DNA of 64,000 nucleotides from Paenibacillus hexagrammi. GTDB taxonomy: Bacteria; Bacillota; Bacilli; Paenibacillales; NBRC-103111. Below, piece by piece: positions 16,276-26,013 of this stretch (positions within the stretch are counted from its first letter, which is position 1; every line of letters starts with the position of its first letter). A model generated the notes under the pieces. That model saw only the letters and a list, made by a program, of their open reading frames with translations, was not told the DNA's origin and did not search any database. The stretch spans positions 4,402,001 to 4,466,000 of the forward strand of contig NZ_CP090978.1 in NCBI RefSeq assembly GCF_021513275.1, read 5' to 3'. The translations under genes were made by a program, and so were the position numbers.

Positions 16276-17439
16276 TTATTTGCGTTTTCGGGTCATCTCC
16301 AGCAGTCCCAGCTTCGTCCATCCAACGATCACCGTTTTGGAACGGTCCTTGCGAACCTCCTGAGTCATAATTTCCATGACTGCCATCCTATTTTTGTCCA
16401 AATTCATATCAATAAAATCAACAATGATGATGCCTCTGACATTACGAAGCCGCAGCAAACGCGGAATCTCACTGGCCGCTTCTCTGTTGATATCGAACAC
16501 CGTTTGCTCCAAATTGACGGAGCCGGTATATCGCCCTGTGTTCACATCAATTACCGTCAATGCCTCTGTCTGATCAACAACCAGATAACCGCCGCTTGGC
16601 AGCCATATTTTGCGCCTCAGGCTCCGGTTCAGCTCTTCCGTTACACCAAAATGATCAAATAAAGGAATTTTACGGTCATAAAAAGCTACACGCCCGCGCC
16701 AGCTTTGGTTTTGCTTGCGCAGCAGGTGCTTCATTTCTTCGTAGGTCTTTTGTTCATTAATCCAAACTTCTTTCACGTCATCGCCGATCACATCTCTAAC
16801 CAGTCGTGGCAGCAAGTCCAAATCCTGATATAGCTGTTCAGGTGCTGAAGCCTCTTCAGCTTTCGTTACAATCGTGTGCCAGAGGTCACGGAGATTTTGC
16901 AAATCATCATGGAGGTTCTCTTCACTTTGGCCTACAGCGCCAGTGCGAATAATGACTCCCTCTTGTGGGAGCAGCATTCCTTCTGTGATTTGTTTCAATC
17001 GTCCGCGCTCTGCATCCAAATCAATTTTGCGGGAAATTGCGATGTAATCTGCGTCAGGCATGTACACAATCCAGCGGCCGGGTATCGAGATATGCGTCGT
17101 CACCCTGGCACCTTTTGTACCTTGCGGATCCTTGGTCACCTGAACCATGAGGGATTGTCCGACAGTTACCAGTTCGGTTATGGAAGGCTTCACTTTGGGC
17201 TGTTTGTCCATATGGACGGGGAGCAAGTCATCTATATATAAGAATGCGTTCTTGGCTAAACCGATATCGACAAATGCAGCTTGCATGCCGGGTAGCACAT
17301 TGACGACGCGGCCCATATAGATGCTGCCAGCCCTTTGGGAATCGAGCGGATACTGCGTGTCGTACTCCACCAGCCGACCATCCTCCAGCAGTGCCGCTTG
17401 AGTAAGTTCGGGTGCGCAGTGGATAATGAGCTGCTTCAT
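16276..17439 (-). CDS. rng: RNase E/G family ribonuclease, short form
   Basis: This is an endoribonuclease of the RNase E/G family. The 387-residue protein has the N-terminal S1 domain (about 37-120), the RNase H/DNase I-like core, and the catalytic Asp pair in ALTVIDVNTGRYTG and GIIIVDFIDM. It stops directly after the conserved GLLEMTRKRK. Full-length family members go on with a CPxCxG zinc-link and an extra domain used for dimerisation; these are absent. I found no frame that would restore them, and the rplU promoter starts right after the stop. Confidence 0.88.
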   Translation of the reverse strand: MKQLIIHCAPELTQAALLEDGRLVEYDTQYPLDSQRAGSIYMGRVVNVLPGMQAAFVDIGLAKNAFLYIDDLLPVHMDKQPKVKPSITELVTVGQSLMVQVTKDPQGTKGARVTTHISIPGRWIVYMPDADYIAISRKIDLDAERGRLKQITEGMLLPQEGVIIRTGAVGQSEENLHDDLQNLRDLWHTIVTKAEEASAPEQLYQDLDLLPRLVRDVIGDDVKEVWINEQKTYEEMKHLLRKQNQSWRGRVAFYDRKIPLFDHFGVTEELNRSLRRKIWLPSGGYLVVDQTEALTVIDVNTGRYTGSVNLEQTVFDINREAASEIPRLLRLRNVRGIIIVDFIDMNLDKNRMAVMEIMTQEVRKDRSKTVIVGWTKLGLLEMTRKRK

Positions 17440-17460
17440 GCTTTCACCTCAACAGTTATT

Positions 17461-18348
17461 TTACATGAAAAGTTCGGAAACTGCACTCCCCGGTTTTTTT
17501 CCGTCCAAATAACTGCTAACGAGCCGCTGCTCCGGCAGCACCGCCTGGATGCGTCCCTTTTCGTTGACTACGTAAATCAGATGATATTTTTCCCTCATAA
17601 ACAATTTTAATGTATCCGCCATCGTCCTGTTCCTTGATACCACGATAGGCTGGGCCACTGTCCCCTTGGTGAGGAGCTGACTAATTCTGCTGCTGCGTCC
17701 TACCAAGAATCGGATAAAGTGGTAAGGGAGCTGGCGGTAAGATACCCAATTGGAAATCAGCAGAAAAATGCCGATAACGAGCAAATTCAGCTGAAGTTGG
17801 CCGTGAATGAGTAGATGTGCCGCCTCCACAATAATCCCCGCACTTAACACCATACTGATCCAAACTGAGCAAATGATCGTGCTGTGATAAGAGAGAAAAT
17901 AGCCTAACAAACATTGCATGACTTTGCCCCCATCTAAGGGCAGTACTGGAAGCAAATTAAATAAACCGATCATCATATTGGCTTGAATAAAATAGTCCCA
18001 CCATTCTATAGATCCAATCTGCAGCCATTTCATCAGCATTGCCAATGCAATCATCCATACATGCTGGAGCGGTCCGGATAGTGCCACTATCAATTCCTCA
18101 CGTGCAGGGGGCGTACCCAATTCATCGACGATAACCACACCGCCAAATGGGAGCAGCTGTACCTCTTTCACCCTCCAACCGAAGCCGTTTGCCGCGGCTA
18201 AATGACCAAGCTCATGAATCAGTACGATCGCAAAAAGTGTAATGGCCTCCAGGAAATAGCCTGTTATGGCCGATCCGATCATTACTAACGTAAACAAAGG
18301 GTGAAACCGGTATGTTGTGCCTGCCCATTTAATCAAATGTAACCACAT
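17461..18348 (-). CDS. spoIVFB: SpoIVFB-like site-2 intramembrane metalloprotease
   Basis: SpoIVFB cuts pro-sigma-K in the mother-cell membrane around the forespore. The 295-residue protein has several membrane segments, the zinc motif HELGH at residues 45-49, and the second metal site in LLPVLPLDGGKVM. A C-terminal region (about 225-290) looks like a CBS domain, as in B. subtilis SpoIVFB. It overlaps spoIVFA by 20 bp, implying coupled synthesis of the complex. Confidence 0.9.
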   Translation of the reverse strand: MWLHLIKWAGTTYRFHPLFTLVMIGSAITGYFLEAITLFAIVLIHELGHLAAANGFGWRVKEVQLLPFGGVVIVDELGTPPAREELIVALSGPLQHVWMIALAMLMKWLQIGSIEWWDYFIQANMMIGLFNLLPVLPLDGGKVMQCLLGYFLSYHSTIICSVWISMVLSAGIIVEAAHLLIHGQLQLNLLVIGIFLLISNWVSYRQLPYHFIRFLVGRSSRISQLLTKGTVAQPIVVSRNRTMADTLKLFMREKYHLIYVVNEKGRIQAVLPEQRLVSSYLDGKKPGSAVSELFM

Positions 18349-19213
18349 CCGTCGGATTGACAGGATGCCCGTCCTTCGTTACAGCAAAATAGATTGTGCT
18401 TTTTGACTGATCCTCCTTCGATGCTTTGCCAACCGCTTCACCGCCTTTGATCCAGTCGTTGACGTGGACCTGAGCTTCACTAATCGAGCCGTAGATCGAT
18501 TCCAAGCCTCCGGGGTGACGGATAATAATCGTAAAGCCTGTATCCTCTTTCATTCCTGCAAATATAATTTGGCCGGTGTCCAGTGCATAAACTGGGGCTG
18601 AAGCCTCTGTTTGGAGAAGCACCCCCATGCTGGCCGACCCGTCGTACGGCTTCACAATCTGTCCGTGGACCGGGGAAAACATGGTTCGTTTTGCCGCGTT
18701 CACTTTAACTGCCTCATCCGCCGTGCTTCCATGAAAGCTAGGGATAAACGAAGGAGAGCCTCCGAAACGCTCCGAATACCATGCAGACAGCTTGGCAAAA
18801 TCGTAGGATTCGCTGAGTGCGCCTGTTACGAATTGCTTTCCCTTCGCCGCCCATGGCTGCTCACTGTGGAACAGCCCCCAAAGGCAGCCAAAAAGCACAG
18901 CGCTGATCATCAGCTTTACAGTAAATGAACGAGGTGATACTGGCAGGAATGGTCCTCCTCCCTCGTCCCGATCATCCCTGCCGCTTAGTGTTGGATCCGT
19001 CCGCAGCTTATGCCTCCAGGCATATTCCGGGTCTTCCATACGCCGTTTCCATTCCGAATCTACATATAGTGGAAGCTCATCCTCTTCGAGAGCAGCGTTA
19101 TGAATCGGCAGCGGTTGGTTCCGCTGATCCCGCATATAAACCGGCTCCGAAGCGTCGCGTATACTGCGCAGCCTCTGATGACGCCGCTGTTTTACCTTAT
19201 CCTTGACTTCCAT
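18329..19213 (-). CDS. spoIVFA: SpoIVFA-like regulator with degenerate M23 peptidase domain
   Basis: SpoIVFA holds BofA and SpoIVFB together and keeps the protease off until the forespore signal. The 294-residue protein has a long charged cytoplasmic N-terminus, one membrane segment around residues 96-116, and an extracytoplasmic LytM/M23-like domain (about 180-290). GGLESIYGSISEAQVHVNDWIKGGEAVG has the fold pattern but lacks the usual HxH zinc ligands. A sigma-E type promoter lies upstream. Confidence 0.87.
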   Translation of the reverse strand: MEVKDKVKQRRHQRLRSIRDASEPVYMRDQRNQPLPIHNAALEEDELPLYVDSEWKRRMEDPEYAWRHKLRTDPTLSGRDDRDEGGGPFLPVSPRSFTVKLMISAVLFGCLWGLFHSEQPWAAKGKQFVTGALSESYDFAKLSAWYSERFGGSPSFIPSFHGSTADEAVKVNAAKRTMFSPVHGQIVKPYDGSASMGVLLQTEASAPVYALDTGQIIFAGMKEDTGFTIIIRHPGGLESIYGSISEAQVHVNDWIKGGEAVGKASKEDQSKSTIYFAVTKDGHPVNPTDVVTFD

Positions 19214-19249
19214 GGAAGTCCCCCTCCTGATCGATAGCTTGCATACTAC

Positions 19250-19278
19250 AGACTATGAGGACAAGGACAGGATTATGA
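19250..19278 (-). promoter_or_regulatory. Sigma-E type promoter of spoIVFA-spoIVFB
   Basis: On the minus strand TCATAAT (19272-19278) is followed after 14 bp by CATAGTCT (19250-19257). These match KMATATT at 6 of 7 and CATACAHT at 6 of 8 positions with the sigma-E spacing. Mother-cell expression of spoIVF is established in B. subtilis. Confidence 0.55.
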
Positions 19279-19290
19279 GGACAAGACAAA

Positions 19291-19326
19291 GAAAAGAGTC
19301 CTTCAGCCCATAAGCCGAAGAACTCT
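19291..19326 (-). terminator. Terminator after rodA
   Basis: On the minus strand AGAGTTCTTCGGC pairs with GCTGAAGGACTCT, followed by TTTTCTTT. It ends the mre-min-rodA unit before the spoIVF promoter. Confidence 0.8.
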
Positions 19327-19346
19327 ATAAGAGGTAGACTCTATAC

Positions 19347-20495
19347 TTAAAACAACTCAGGCTCCTTATCCTGATGCAGCTTAACGCTCATCACAAGCCC
19401 CAGTGACAGCATGTTGATTAAGAGCGAGGTACCTCCATAACTGACAAAAGGAAGTGTAATCCCGGTAAGCGGCATAATGCCGATCATCATTCCGACGTTC
19501 TCAAAGATTTGAAAAACAAACATCGAAACAACGCCGACAACGATGTACGCCCCGCTAAGGTGAGTGCTCTGGATGGAGATCAAAATCATCCGGTAAATCA
19601 GCAGAAAATAGATCAGCAGGAGCAGCGCCGAGCCTCGAAAGCCGAATTCCTCTCCAACAACAACAAATATAGAATCGGAATAAGCAAACGGGATAAAATT
19701 ACTGTGAACGGACGTCCCCTTCAGGTAGCCCTCCCCTTCCAGACCGCCAGAGCCAATAGCCCTGATTGCATTACGAACCTGGTAGCTGTCGTCTTCCGAT
19801 ACTTCCTGCGGGTACAAGTACGTATCGATTCGGTCCATCCAGTGACTGAAATGGTACTTACTTAAGAATTCATATAACTGACTGTGAAAATGCATGTAGA
19901 GCGTTAGGCACAAGTAGCCCAGTCCAGCCAAAACCACCAAGCTGATCAAGACATGCGTGTACTTAATATTCCCGATCCAGAACATGCCGACCAGTATAAT
20001 CACAAAAATAATGGCGTTCCCCAAGTCGGGCTGAATGAGTACGAGCAAAAAAGGAAGAAGGACGGTCAGTCCTACGGGAATCACATCTCTCGTCAGTCCC
20101 AACGGCTCGCCGTTCCTTCTGGTTAAGATAGCGGTCACGGCGATAATCAGAATCAGCTTCACCAGTTCGGCAGGCTGAAAGGTCATTCCGCCGGGCAGCT
20201 CGAACCAGCCCTTGGCCCCATGGATCTCCGTTCCAAAGAAATAAACAACGATCAAGGATAGCACACCGGCGGCGTACAAATACGTCGCTACACGAACCAG
20301 CACGCGAAAATCAAACAAACTCATCGCAAGAAACGCGACAAGTCCTACCGCATACAGCGCCAGAACTTTGCCCACTCCAATATGAATCTTCGGATGGTCT
20401 ACCGACGAACTGTACACCATCATGGAACTAATGACCATAAATGCAATCAAAATGCCGACAATCGGTAAATCAATGTTTTTCAGTTTAGCAAGCAA
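19347..20495 (-). CDS. rodA: SEDS-family peptidoglycan glycosyltransferase RodA
   Basis: This polytopic SEDS protein polymerises glycan strands for cell elongation with class B PBPs. The 382 residues form about ten membrane segments. Family motifs include AELVKL, QPDLGNA and the C-terminal PLTGITLPFVSYGGTSLL. RodA is preferred over FtsW or SpoVE because it is encoded with mreBCD and minCD. It follows minD by 6 bp. Confidence 0.9.
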   Translation of the reverse strand: MLAKLKNIDLPIVGILIAFMVISSMMVYSSSVDHPKIHIGVGKVLALYAVGLVAFLAMSLFDFRVLVRVATYLYAAGVLSLIVVYFFGTEIHGAKGWFELPGGMTFQPAELVKLILIIAVTAILTRRNGEPLGLTRDVIPVGLTVLLPFLLVLIQPDLGNAIIFVIILVGMFWIGNIKYTHVLISLVVLAGLGYLCLTLYMHFHSQLYEFLSKYHFSHWMDRIDTYLYPQEVSEDDSYQVRNAIRAIGSGGLEGEGYLKGTSVHSNFIPFAYSDSIFVVVGEEFGFRGSALLLLIYFLLIYRMILISIQSTHLSGAYIVVGVVSMFVFQIFENVGMMIGIMPLTGITLPFVSYGGTSLLINMLSLGLVMSVKLHQDKEPELF

Positions 20496-20501
20496 GAAGG
20501 A

Positions 20502-21296
20502 TCATCCTATCCCGATAAACTTTTTCATACGCGTCAGGAACCCTGTCTTGTCGTCGAGCGGCATAAGCGGCACCGTGTCTCCCAGAATGCGCCTTGCGAT
20601 ATTCCGGTAGGCGATCGCTGCGCGCGATGTCGGGTTCATAACTGTTGGCTCACCTGTATTCGCCGCCTTGATGACGTGTTCGTCATCCGGCACAATACCC
20701 AGCAGATCAATGGCAAGCACGGAGCAAATCTCATCAATATCGAGCATTTCACCCTTTTTGACCATATTCGGCCGAATCCGGTTTATGACCAACTTAGGCG
20801 AAGATATTTTTTCATTTTCAAGCAATCCGATAATTCGATCTGCGTCCCGTACAGCTGCATTCTCCGGAGTGGTGACCACAACGGCTTTGTCAGCTCCAGC
20901 GACTGCATTCTTAAATCCCTGCTCAATACCTGCGGGACAATCTATGATAACGAAATCAAAATCCTTTTTCAATTCCAAGATAATGGCTTTCACATCTTCC
21001 GGTGATACGGCGTGCTTGTCCTTCGTTTGAGCAGCAGGTAGCAAGTAAAGCTCGTCAAACCGCTTGTCTTTGATCAGAGCCTGCGGAAGTCTGCAACGTC
21101 CTTCAACGACGTCAACCAAGTCATAGATAATCCGGTTCTCGAGCCCCATAACGACGTCCAGATTGCGCAGTCCGATGTCCGTATCAACCATGCAAACCTT
21201 CTTGCCCTGAAGCGCTAATGCCGTACCTAAATTGGCCGAAGTCGTTGTTTTGCCGACGCCGCCTTTACCTGAAGTGACTACGATTGCTTCTCCCAT
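20502..21296 (-). CDS. minD: Septum site-determining ATPase MinD
   Basis: MinD places MinC at the membrane to block division at the poles. The 264-residue protein has the deviant Walker A GKGGVGKTT, the DTDIGLRNLD motif and the DCPAGIE Walker B. The C-terminal FLTRMKKFIGIG tail is the amphipathic membrane-targeting helix. It follows minC by 34 bp. Confidence 0.97.
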   Translation of the reverse strand: MGEAIVVTSGKGGVGKTTTSANLGTALALQGKKVCMVDTDIGLRNLDVVMGLENRIIYDLVDVVEGRCRLPQALIKDKRFDELYLLPAAQTKDKHAVSPEDVKAIILELKKDFDFVIIDCPAGIEQGFKNAVAGADKAVVVTTPENAAVRDADRIIGLLENEKISSPKLVINRIRPNMVKKGEMLDIDEICSVLAIDLLGIVPDDEHVIKAANTGEPTVMNPTSRAAIAYRNIARRILGDTVPLMPLDDKTGFLTRMKKFIGIG

Positions 21297-21330
21297 ATAT
21301 TCTCACTCCCACTTTTCCATTTTCCATCTA

Positions 21331-21996
21331 TCAGCTTTGCCCTTGCACAGCTTCCGGCCATAGTCGGTGAATCTGATGTAGCTTGTCGATTTCCATTTTT
21401 CCGTCTTTTATATAGGCGAATTCCATGAACGCCTCTTCAATTCCCCATTCATCGGGAGGACGGCTAATAATTCCCGCGATTCGCAGTTGAGTGGGGCGCA
21501 TATGGGACGCCGCGATAATCGCTGTTTCATCACCGTCGACTCCAGCATGCGCCATTCCGCGCAGTGAACCCATTACATAAATGTTTCCCGTGCTGATGAT
21601 GGTTCCCCCCGGATTCACGTCGCCAAGGAAGAGCAGATTACCCTCATGCCTGAGCGTCTGCCCTGAGCGAACCATCCCTTTGAGCATTTTAATCGCCGCT
21701 TCCTCCGATTCCAAGTCCTCTTGTGCCGGAAGCTCGCTATCTATTGATTGAATGAGCAGATTACCTTTTTGCCGAATAATCGCCCGAATTTCTTCCTTTT
21801 GCTCCTCAGTGGCTTCCCTTGCTCCAAGTTTAACATGTACATGGATGATGGGCCCTGTCAAGATTTGCTGATGTGTTTTCTCAAGCTTGTGCTGAAGTTC
21901 ACGGAGCAGATCATTCCACTCACATGTATCATTTAGCAGAAATACAAGGCCGTCTTTGACCCCTTTTATCGTAACATGATGTTTGATCGCAGTCAT
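21331..21996 (-). CDS. minC: Septum site-determining protein MinC
   Basis: MinC inhibits FtsZ assembly. The 221-residue protein has the N-terminal FtsZ-binding domain (HHVTIKGVKDGLVFLLND) and the C-terminal beta-helix domain (about 105-200, LLFLGDVNPGGTIISTGNIYVMGSLRGMAHAG as family pattern). The ATG at 21996 aligns with the usual MinC N-terminus; an in-frame TTG seven codons earlier is less likely. Confidence 0.94.
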   Translation of the reverse strand: MTAIKHHVTIKGVKDGLVFLLNDTCEWNDLLRELQHKLEKTHQQILTGPIIHVHVKLGAREATEEQKEEIRAIIRQKGNLLIQSIDSELPAQEDLESEEAAIKMLKGMVRSGQTLRHEGNLLFLGDVNPGGTIISTGNIYVMGSLRGMAHAGVDGDETAIIAASHMRPTQLRIAGIISRPPDEWGIEEAFMEFAYIKDGKMEIDKLHQIHRLWPEAVQGQS

Positions 21997-22068
21997 AAGC
22001 GCGTTCCGACCCCCCAACCTATAGATTTCGGTTCGCGTTCTGGAATTTCCTTCTTTGCTCTTATTTTT

Positions 22069-22599
22069 TTAATCATCTTCTCCACTTTTGGGCGTTAGCA
22101 TGGATTCGAGCAGCTTGCGGATCGGAACGTAGCAAATAAGCGCAAAAAGCAGGTTAAACAAAACGCTGGGGAGCATGTAATGGGTGAGGGCGAATTCAAA
22201 GCTTACGTCGATCAATTTAAACAACCGGTTAATACCGTAATTTATAGCCTCAAATAAGCACAATCCCAAGCCTGTAATCAGCAAATTGTAAAAGATCAGA
22301 TTCGGTTGTCTTCTCTGGACAAGCCCTGCTAAATATGCTGTGAGCCCCATGCCGAACGAATACACGCCCAGCATGGAAGTATAATAATCAAAATCCTGTA
22401 AAAGTCCGAATAAAAGACCATAAATCAAGGCAGAATGGCGATGATGGAACAAGGCTATGTAAATAACAAATACTAAGGTTAAATGCGGGCTGACGTATAC
22501 CTGATCCATCCAGGAGGAAGGAATGAGCAGCGGTACGATCGAACCTTGCAAGACAAAGAGTGCAAATAAAATGATCCAGAGCAAATGCCGCGTCACCAA
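22069..22599 (-). CDS. mreD: Rod shape-determining membrane protein MreD
   Basis: This is the membrane component of the elongation complex, 176 residues with five or six hydrophobic segments and the typical FGLLQDFDYY-type loop. The start is TTG at 22599 with GAGGTGA 7 nt upstream; a GTG one codon later is possible. It follows mreC by 12 bp. Confidence 0.9.
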   Translation of the reverse strand: MVTRHLLWIILFALFVLQGSIVPLLIPSSWMDQVYVSPHLTLVFVIYIALFHHRHSALIYGLLFGLLQDFDYYTSMLGVYSFGMGLTAYLAGLVQRRQPNLIFYNLLITGLGLCLFEAINYGINRLFKLIDVSFEFALTHYMLPSVLFNLLFALICYVPIRKLLESMLTPKSGEDD

Positions 22600-22611
22600 G
22601 TTACCGTCACC

Positions 22612-23478
22612 TCATTTCACTTCCGGGACTTCGACGACAAACACTTCACGGATATGAGTAAATGAAGCCTTCGGCTTCACCATGACCTTCTGTGTAATGC
22701 CGAATTCCCCGGGTCCGATGGATGTAACGGTGCCGACCTCAATTCCTTTTGGGAAGACTTGGCCCAAGCCCGATGTGATGATCGTGTCTCCGACTTTGAT
22801 TTGATCACCTTGATCCACTTTATTCATGACAAGCTCTCCGCTCTTATCATAGGACTCAATCATGCCGAATACATCATCATTTCCTTTTACCGTTACGGCA
22901 ATCGCCTTGGAATTGTTATCCGTATCGGTAATTTCCTTAAGCAGCTGTACATTGGAATGAAAGCCAAAAACCTTGCTCACCCTTCCAACCAAGCCGTCAA
23001 CCGTCATAACCGCCATATTTTCCTTAATGCCGTCCGTATCCCCTAAATTAATGGTTGTTGCGCTGTTGTATGGGTCCGTGCTTACGGTGACGACTTCGGC
23101 AATCCGATAGATGTAGTTATTCGTTTGCCTTTGGCGTTCTGTAAAGCCGAGAGCTTCCATTAGCCGCTTGTTTTGCGCCTCCAACTCATTGAGACGCTGC
23201 GTATCCCTGGCATATTGCGTTAATGTTAGCTTCAACGTCTTGTTCTCTTCATAGATGACACGAAGCTCGCGGATATCCTCAAAGAAACCCGCTATCGCAG
23301 CAGCGGGCTTGTAGAAAAGACCTTGCGTCCACGATACCGAATCTTTGACGAATTTCTCCGGCCAGGTCATCGGCACACGTGGACCAAGCGTCAGTCCCAT
23401 TAAGATAAAAAAGCAGATCAGGCCGAACATCAGAAAGATCAGCCTCTTATTCCCCAAAAATTTAAACAAAGTAAACAC
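22612..23478 (-). CDS. mreC: Rod shape-determining protein MreC
   Basis: MreC links MreB filaments to the extracellular synthesis machinery. The 288-residue protein has one N-terminal membrane segment (about 12-30), a coiled coil (about 65-105, rich in EENKTLKLTL and NELEAQNKRLME) and a beta-rich C-terminal domain. It is encoded 99 bp after mreB. Confidence 0.95.
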   Translation of the reverse strand: MFTLFKFLGNKRLIFLMFGLICFFILMGLTLGPRVPMTWPEKFVKDSVSWTQGLFYKPAAAIAGFFEDIRELRVIYEENKTLKLTLTQYARDTQRLNELEAQNKRLMEALGFTERQRQTNNYIYRIAEVVTVSTDPYNSATTINLGDTDGIKENMAVMTVDGLVGRVSKVFGFHSNVQLLKEITDTDNNSKAIAVTVKGNDDVFGMIESYDKSGELVMNKVDQGDQIKVGDTIITSGLGQVFPKGIEVGTVTSIGPGEFGITQKVMVKPKASFTHIREVFVVEVPEVK

Positions 23479-23577
23479 CTTCTAGGGCCATTTTAACGGA
23501 TTCATCCGTTCAGATTGTCGATAAAGCAGGTCCAATACCTTCCCTTTACCGACAGTCTAGATGGAGTCATCCGTTTG

Positions 23578-24612
23578 TTATCTCTTATATCTAGACGTTG
23601 GTCCAGATCTTGTCTTGAACAGATGAATGTTTTCCAGCGCACGTCCGGTTCCCACCGCTACGCAGTCCAAAGGATTCTCTGCAACCAGCACAGGCATACC
23701 GGTCTCTCTGGCAAGCAACCTGTCCAGATTACGGAGCAAGCCGCCTCCACCGGTTAGTACGATACCTCTATCCATAATATCTGCCGAAAGCTCCGGAGGA
23801 CATTTTTCCAATGTTACCTTGACGGCGTCTACGATCGCATTTACTGTATCCTGAAGCGCTTCGGAAATCTCATCGGAAGAAACACTAAGCGTCTTCGGCA
23901 GGCCTGTAACGAGGTCGCGTCCACGAATTTCAATCGTTTCTGGACGGTCCATCGGCAGCGCAGACCCAATCTCCATCTTCAGGAGCTCAGCCGTTCTTTC
24001 GCCGATCATCAGATTATATGTACGTTTGACGTATTGAATGATTGCATCGTCCATCTCATCCCCAGCAATCCGAATCGAGCGGCTGGTTACGATTCCTCCT
24101 AGTGAGATAACCGCCACCTCGGTCGTTCCTCCACCGATATCCACAACCATGCTGCCTGTCGGCTCCCATACCGGCAGATCGGCTCCTATAGCGGCTGCGA
24201 ACGGCTCCTCAATGGTGTATGCGTCCCTGGCGCCCGCCTGCTTGGTAGCATCCTCAACAGCGCGTTTTTCGACGGCTGTAATGCCGGAAGGCACGCAAAC
24301 CATAACGTTCGGATGTCTTTGGAATAGCCATCTTTGCTTCTGAGCCTGCTTTAAAAAATATTTAATCATTGTAGAAGTTGTTTCGAAATCAGCGATCACA
24401 CCGTCTTTCATGGGGCGAATAGCCCGAATGTTGCCGGGTGTTCGACCAATCATTTTTTTTGCGGCATCTCCTACAGCTTCAATTGTTTTTGTATCCGTAC
24501 GCAGGGCAACGACCGACGGCTCCCTGACAATAATTCCTCTGCCTTTCACATACACCAATGTGTTCGCAGTGCCTAAATCAATACCTAAATCCTTCGTAAA
24601 ACCACCGAACAT
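23578..24612 (-). CDS. mreB: Actin-like cell shape protein MreB
   Basis: MreB forms filaments that organise lateral wall growth. The 344-residue protein has the actin-fold phosphate loops [10 protein letters not shown] and [11 protein letters not shown] and the adenosine motif [17 protein letters not shown] lies 8 nt before the ATG at 24612, so 13 earlier in-frame codons are excluded. It is 52 bp after radC with no terminator between. Confidence 0.97.
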   Translation of the reverse strand: MFGGFTKDLGIDLGTANTLVYVKGRGIIVREPSVVALRTDTKTIEAVGDAAKKMIGRTPGNIRAIRPMKDGVIADFETTSTMIKYFLKQAQKQRWLFQRHPNVMVCVPSGITAVEKRAVEDATKQAGARDAYTIEEPFAAAIGADLPVWEPTGSMVVDIGGGTTEVAVISLGGIVTSRSIRIAGDEMDDAIIQYVKRTYNLMIGERTAELLKMEIGSALPMDRPETIEIRGRDLVTGLPKTLSVSSDEISEALQDTVNAIVDAVKVTLEKCPPELSADIMDRGIVLTGGGGLLRNLDRLLARETGMPVLVAENPLDCVAVGTGRALENIHLFKTRSGPTSRYKR

Positions 24613-24664
24613 GGTTGTTGCTCCTTTCCTGTTATGCCTGACAATGAGCATAATGATTATTATA

Positions 24665-25354
24665 TTACATAAAACCTTGTTCCTTCAAACTTATGAATCT
24701 TTGATCACCAATGATAACATGATCCAGCACTTCAATGCCGATAATTGAGCCTGCTTCCACCAGCCTCTGGGTTAGCGATACATCCTCCGGACTCGGCGTC
24801 GGATCGCCGCTTGGATGATTGTGAACACAAACAATGGACGCACTGCTTCGTTTGATTGCAGCCCGGAACACCTCTCTCGGATGAACGATAGACGCATTCA
24901 AGCTTCCCATTGACAGCGTCTCCTGAGCGAGCACATGGTTTTTCGTATTCAAAAATAAACAAACAAAGTGCTCCTTCTGTAGATATCTTAACTCCTCGCT
25001 AAGCAGCTCCGCTACATCCTTAGGTGAACGAATGGTGACTCTCTCTGTTAACGCAGATTTAGCCAATCTACGGCCTAGCTCAATTCCTGCGAGAATCTGC
25101 AGCGCTTTGGCATCTCCGATCCCCTTAATTCCGGTTAACTGCTCTCTGCTCATATCCACTAAGCCGCGCAGCCCCCCGCTTTCACATAAGATTCGACGGG
25201 CAAGCCCCACCGCCGACTCAGCTAAAGTCCCCGTGCGAAGCAAGATAGCCAGCAGCTCAGCATGGCTAAGAGCCTCCGCTCCATATTGCAGCATTCGCTC
25301 TCTCGGCCGTTCATCAGCAGGCACCTCTCTGATTAACATGTTCATTACTTCCAT
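24665..25354 (-). CDS. radC: RadC/JAB-domain protein
   Basis: This 229-residue protein has an N-terminal helix-hairpin-helix part ([24 protein letters not shown] pattern) and a C-terminal JAB/MPN domain with the metal motif [14 protein letters not shown]. It was named for DNA repair, but its true biochemical role is unsettled. Position before mreB matches B. subtilis (ysxA). Confidence 0.92.
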   Translation of the reverse strand: MEVMNMLIREVPADERPRERMLQYGAEALSHAELLAILLRTGTLAESAVGLARRILCESGGLRGLVDMSREQLTGIKGIGDAKALQILAGIELGRRLAKSALTERVTIRSPKDVAELLSEELRYLQKEHFVCLFLNTKNHVLAQETLSMGSLNASIVHPREVFRAAIKRSSASIVCVHNHPSGDPTPSPEDVSLTQRLVEAGSIIGIEVLDHVIIGDQRFISLKEQGFM

Positions 25355-25429
25355 GAATTCCCCTCTTCCCTCCTGTAGATTGTGTCACAAGCTTGCATCC
25401 CATTCATAATCGGACAGCCTGCTTGAACA

Positions 25430-25466
25430 AAATAAAAAAGCCCTGGATGTTGAGATCCAAGGGCTT
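25430..25466 (-). terminator. Terminator after the Rrf2-family gene
   Basis: On the minus strand AAGCCCT-GGAT pairs with ATCC-AGGGCTT, followed by six T. Confidence 0.85.
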
Positions 25467-25919
25467 CTAGGATAAATGTTGTATAGGCTTCGAATTGGAG
25501 CAGCCAAATGAATGAAGGCGACTAAGCAGGCTGCCAATCGTATGTTGTTCAAAATAGGCCTCCATCTGTTTCTCCGCATCAGCGAACACATGACTCATTA
25601 ATTTATCCATTTGTGAGGATATCATGCAGCTTTTGCTCGCGTCGCCGGAGCACCAGCTTGGCTTAAGTGTACCTTGACTGGTGATACGATAAATTTCTGC
25701 AAGGGTTACTTGACTGGGATCGCACTTCAGAATGAATCCCCCGCCAATCCCTTCTTTGGTTTCTACATATCCGGCTTTGCGAAGACAGCCCATTACTTTG
25801 CGAATCCTAGCTGAGTGCGTAGATACATTCGCTGCGATTTCTTCGCTGGTTGCCATATGCTCAGGCAAATGGGCCAGCAACACGAGGCTGTGCACGGCTA
25901 TCGTAAATTCGCTGTTCAT
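25467..25919 (-). CDS. Rrf2-family transcriptional regulator
   Basis: This 150-residue winged-helix regulator has an N-terminal HTH (about 10-60, with ATSEEIAANVSTHSARIRKVMGCLRKAGYV as pattern) and the GIGGGFIL wing. Only two cysteines (WCSGDASKSC) lie in the region where IscR-type members carry three cluster ligands. It is therefore closer to YwnA-type thiol sensors than to Fe-S regulators (inference). AGGAGGGG precedes the ATG at 25919. A palindrome upstream may be its own operator. Confidence 0.85.
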   Translation of the reverse strand: MNSEFTIAVHSLVLLAHLPEHMATSEEIAANVSTHSARIRKVMGCLRKAGYVETKEGIGGGFILKCDPSQVTLAEIYRITSQGTLKPSWCSGDASKSCMISSQMDKLMSHVFADAEKQMEAYFEQHTIGSLLSRLHSFGCSNSKPIQHLS

Positions 25920-25975
25920 GACAGCTCCCCTCCTAGAAGAATTGTAGCGCTTCATTTTTTAGTTCTTTCTGTCAT

Positions 25976-25988
25976 TGTAACCGTTACA
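25976..25988. promoter_or_regulatory. Palindrome upstream of the Rrf2-family gene
   Basis: TGTAAC-C-GTTACA is a perfect dyad, extended outward by GTCA and TGAC with one extra base on one side. It lies about 57 bp before the start codon, a typical place for an autorepressor site. Confidence 0.5.
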
Positions 25989-26013
25989 GATTGACGAGTC
26001 AATGAAAGTCTTG

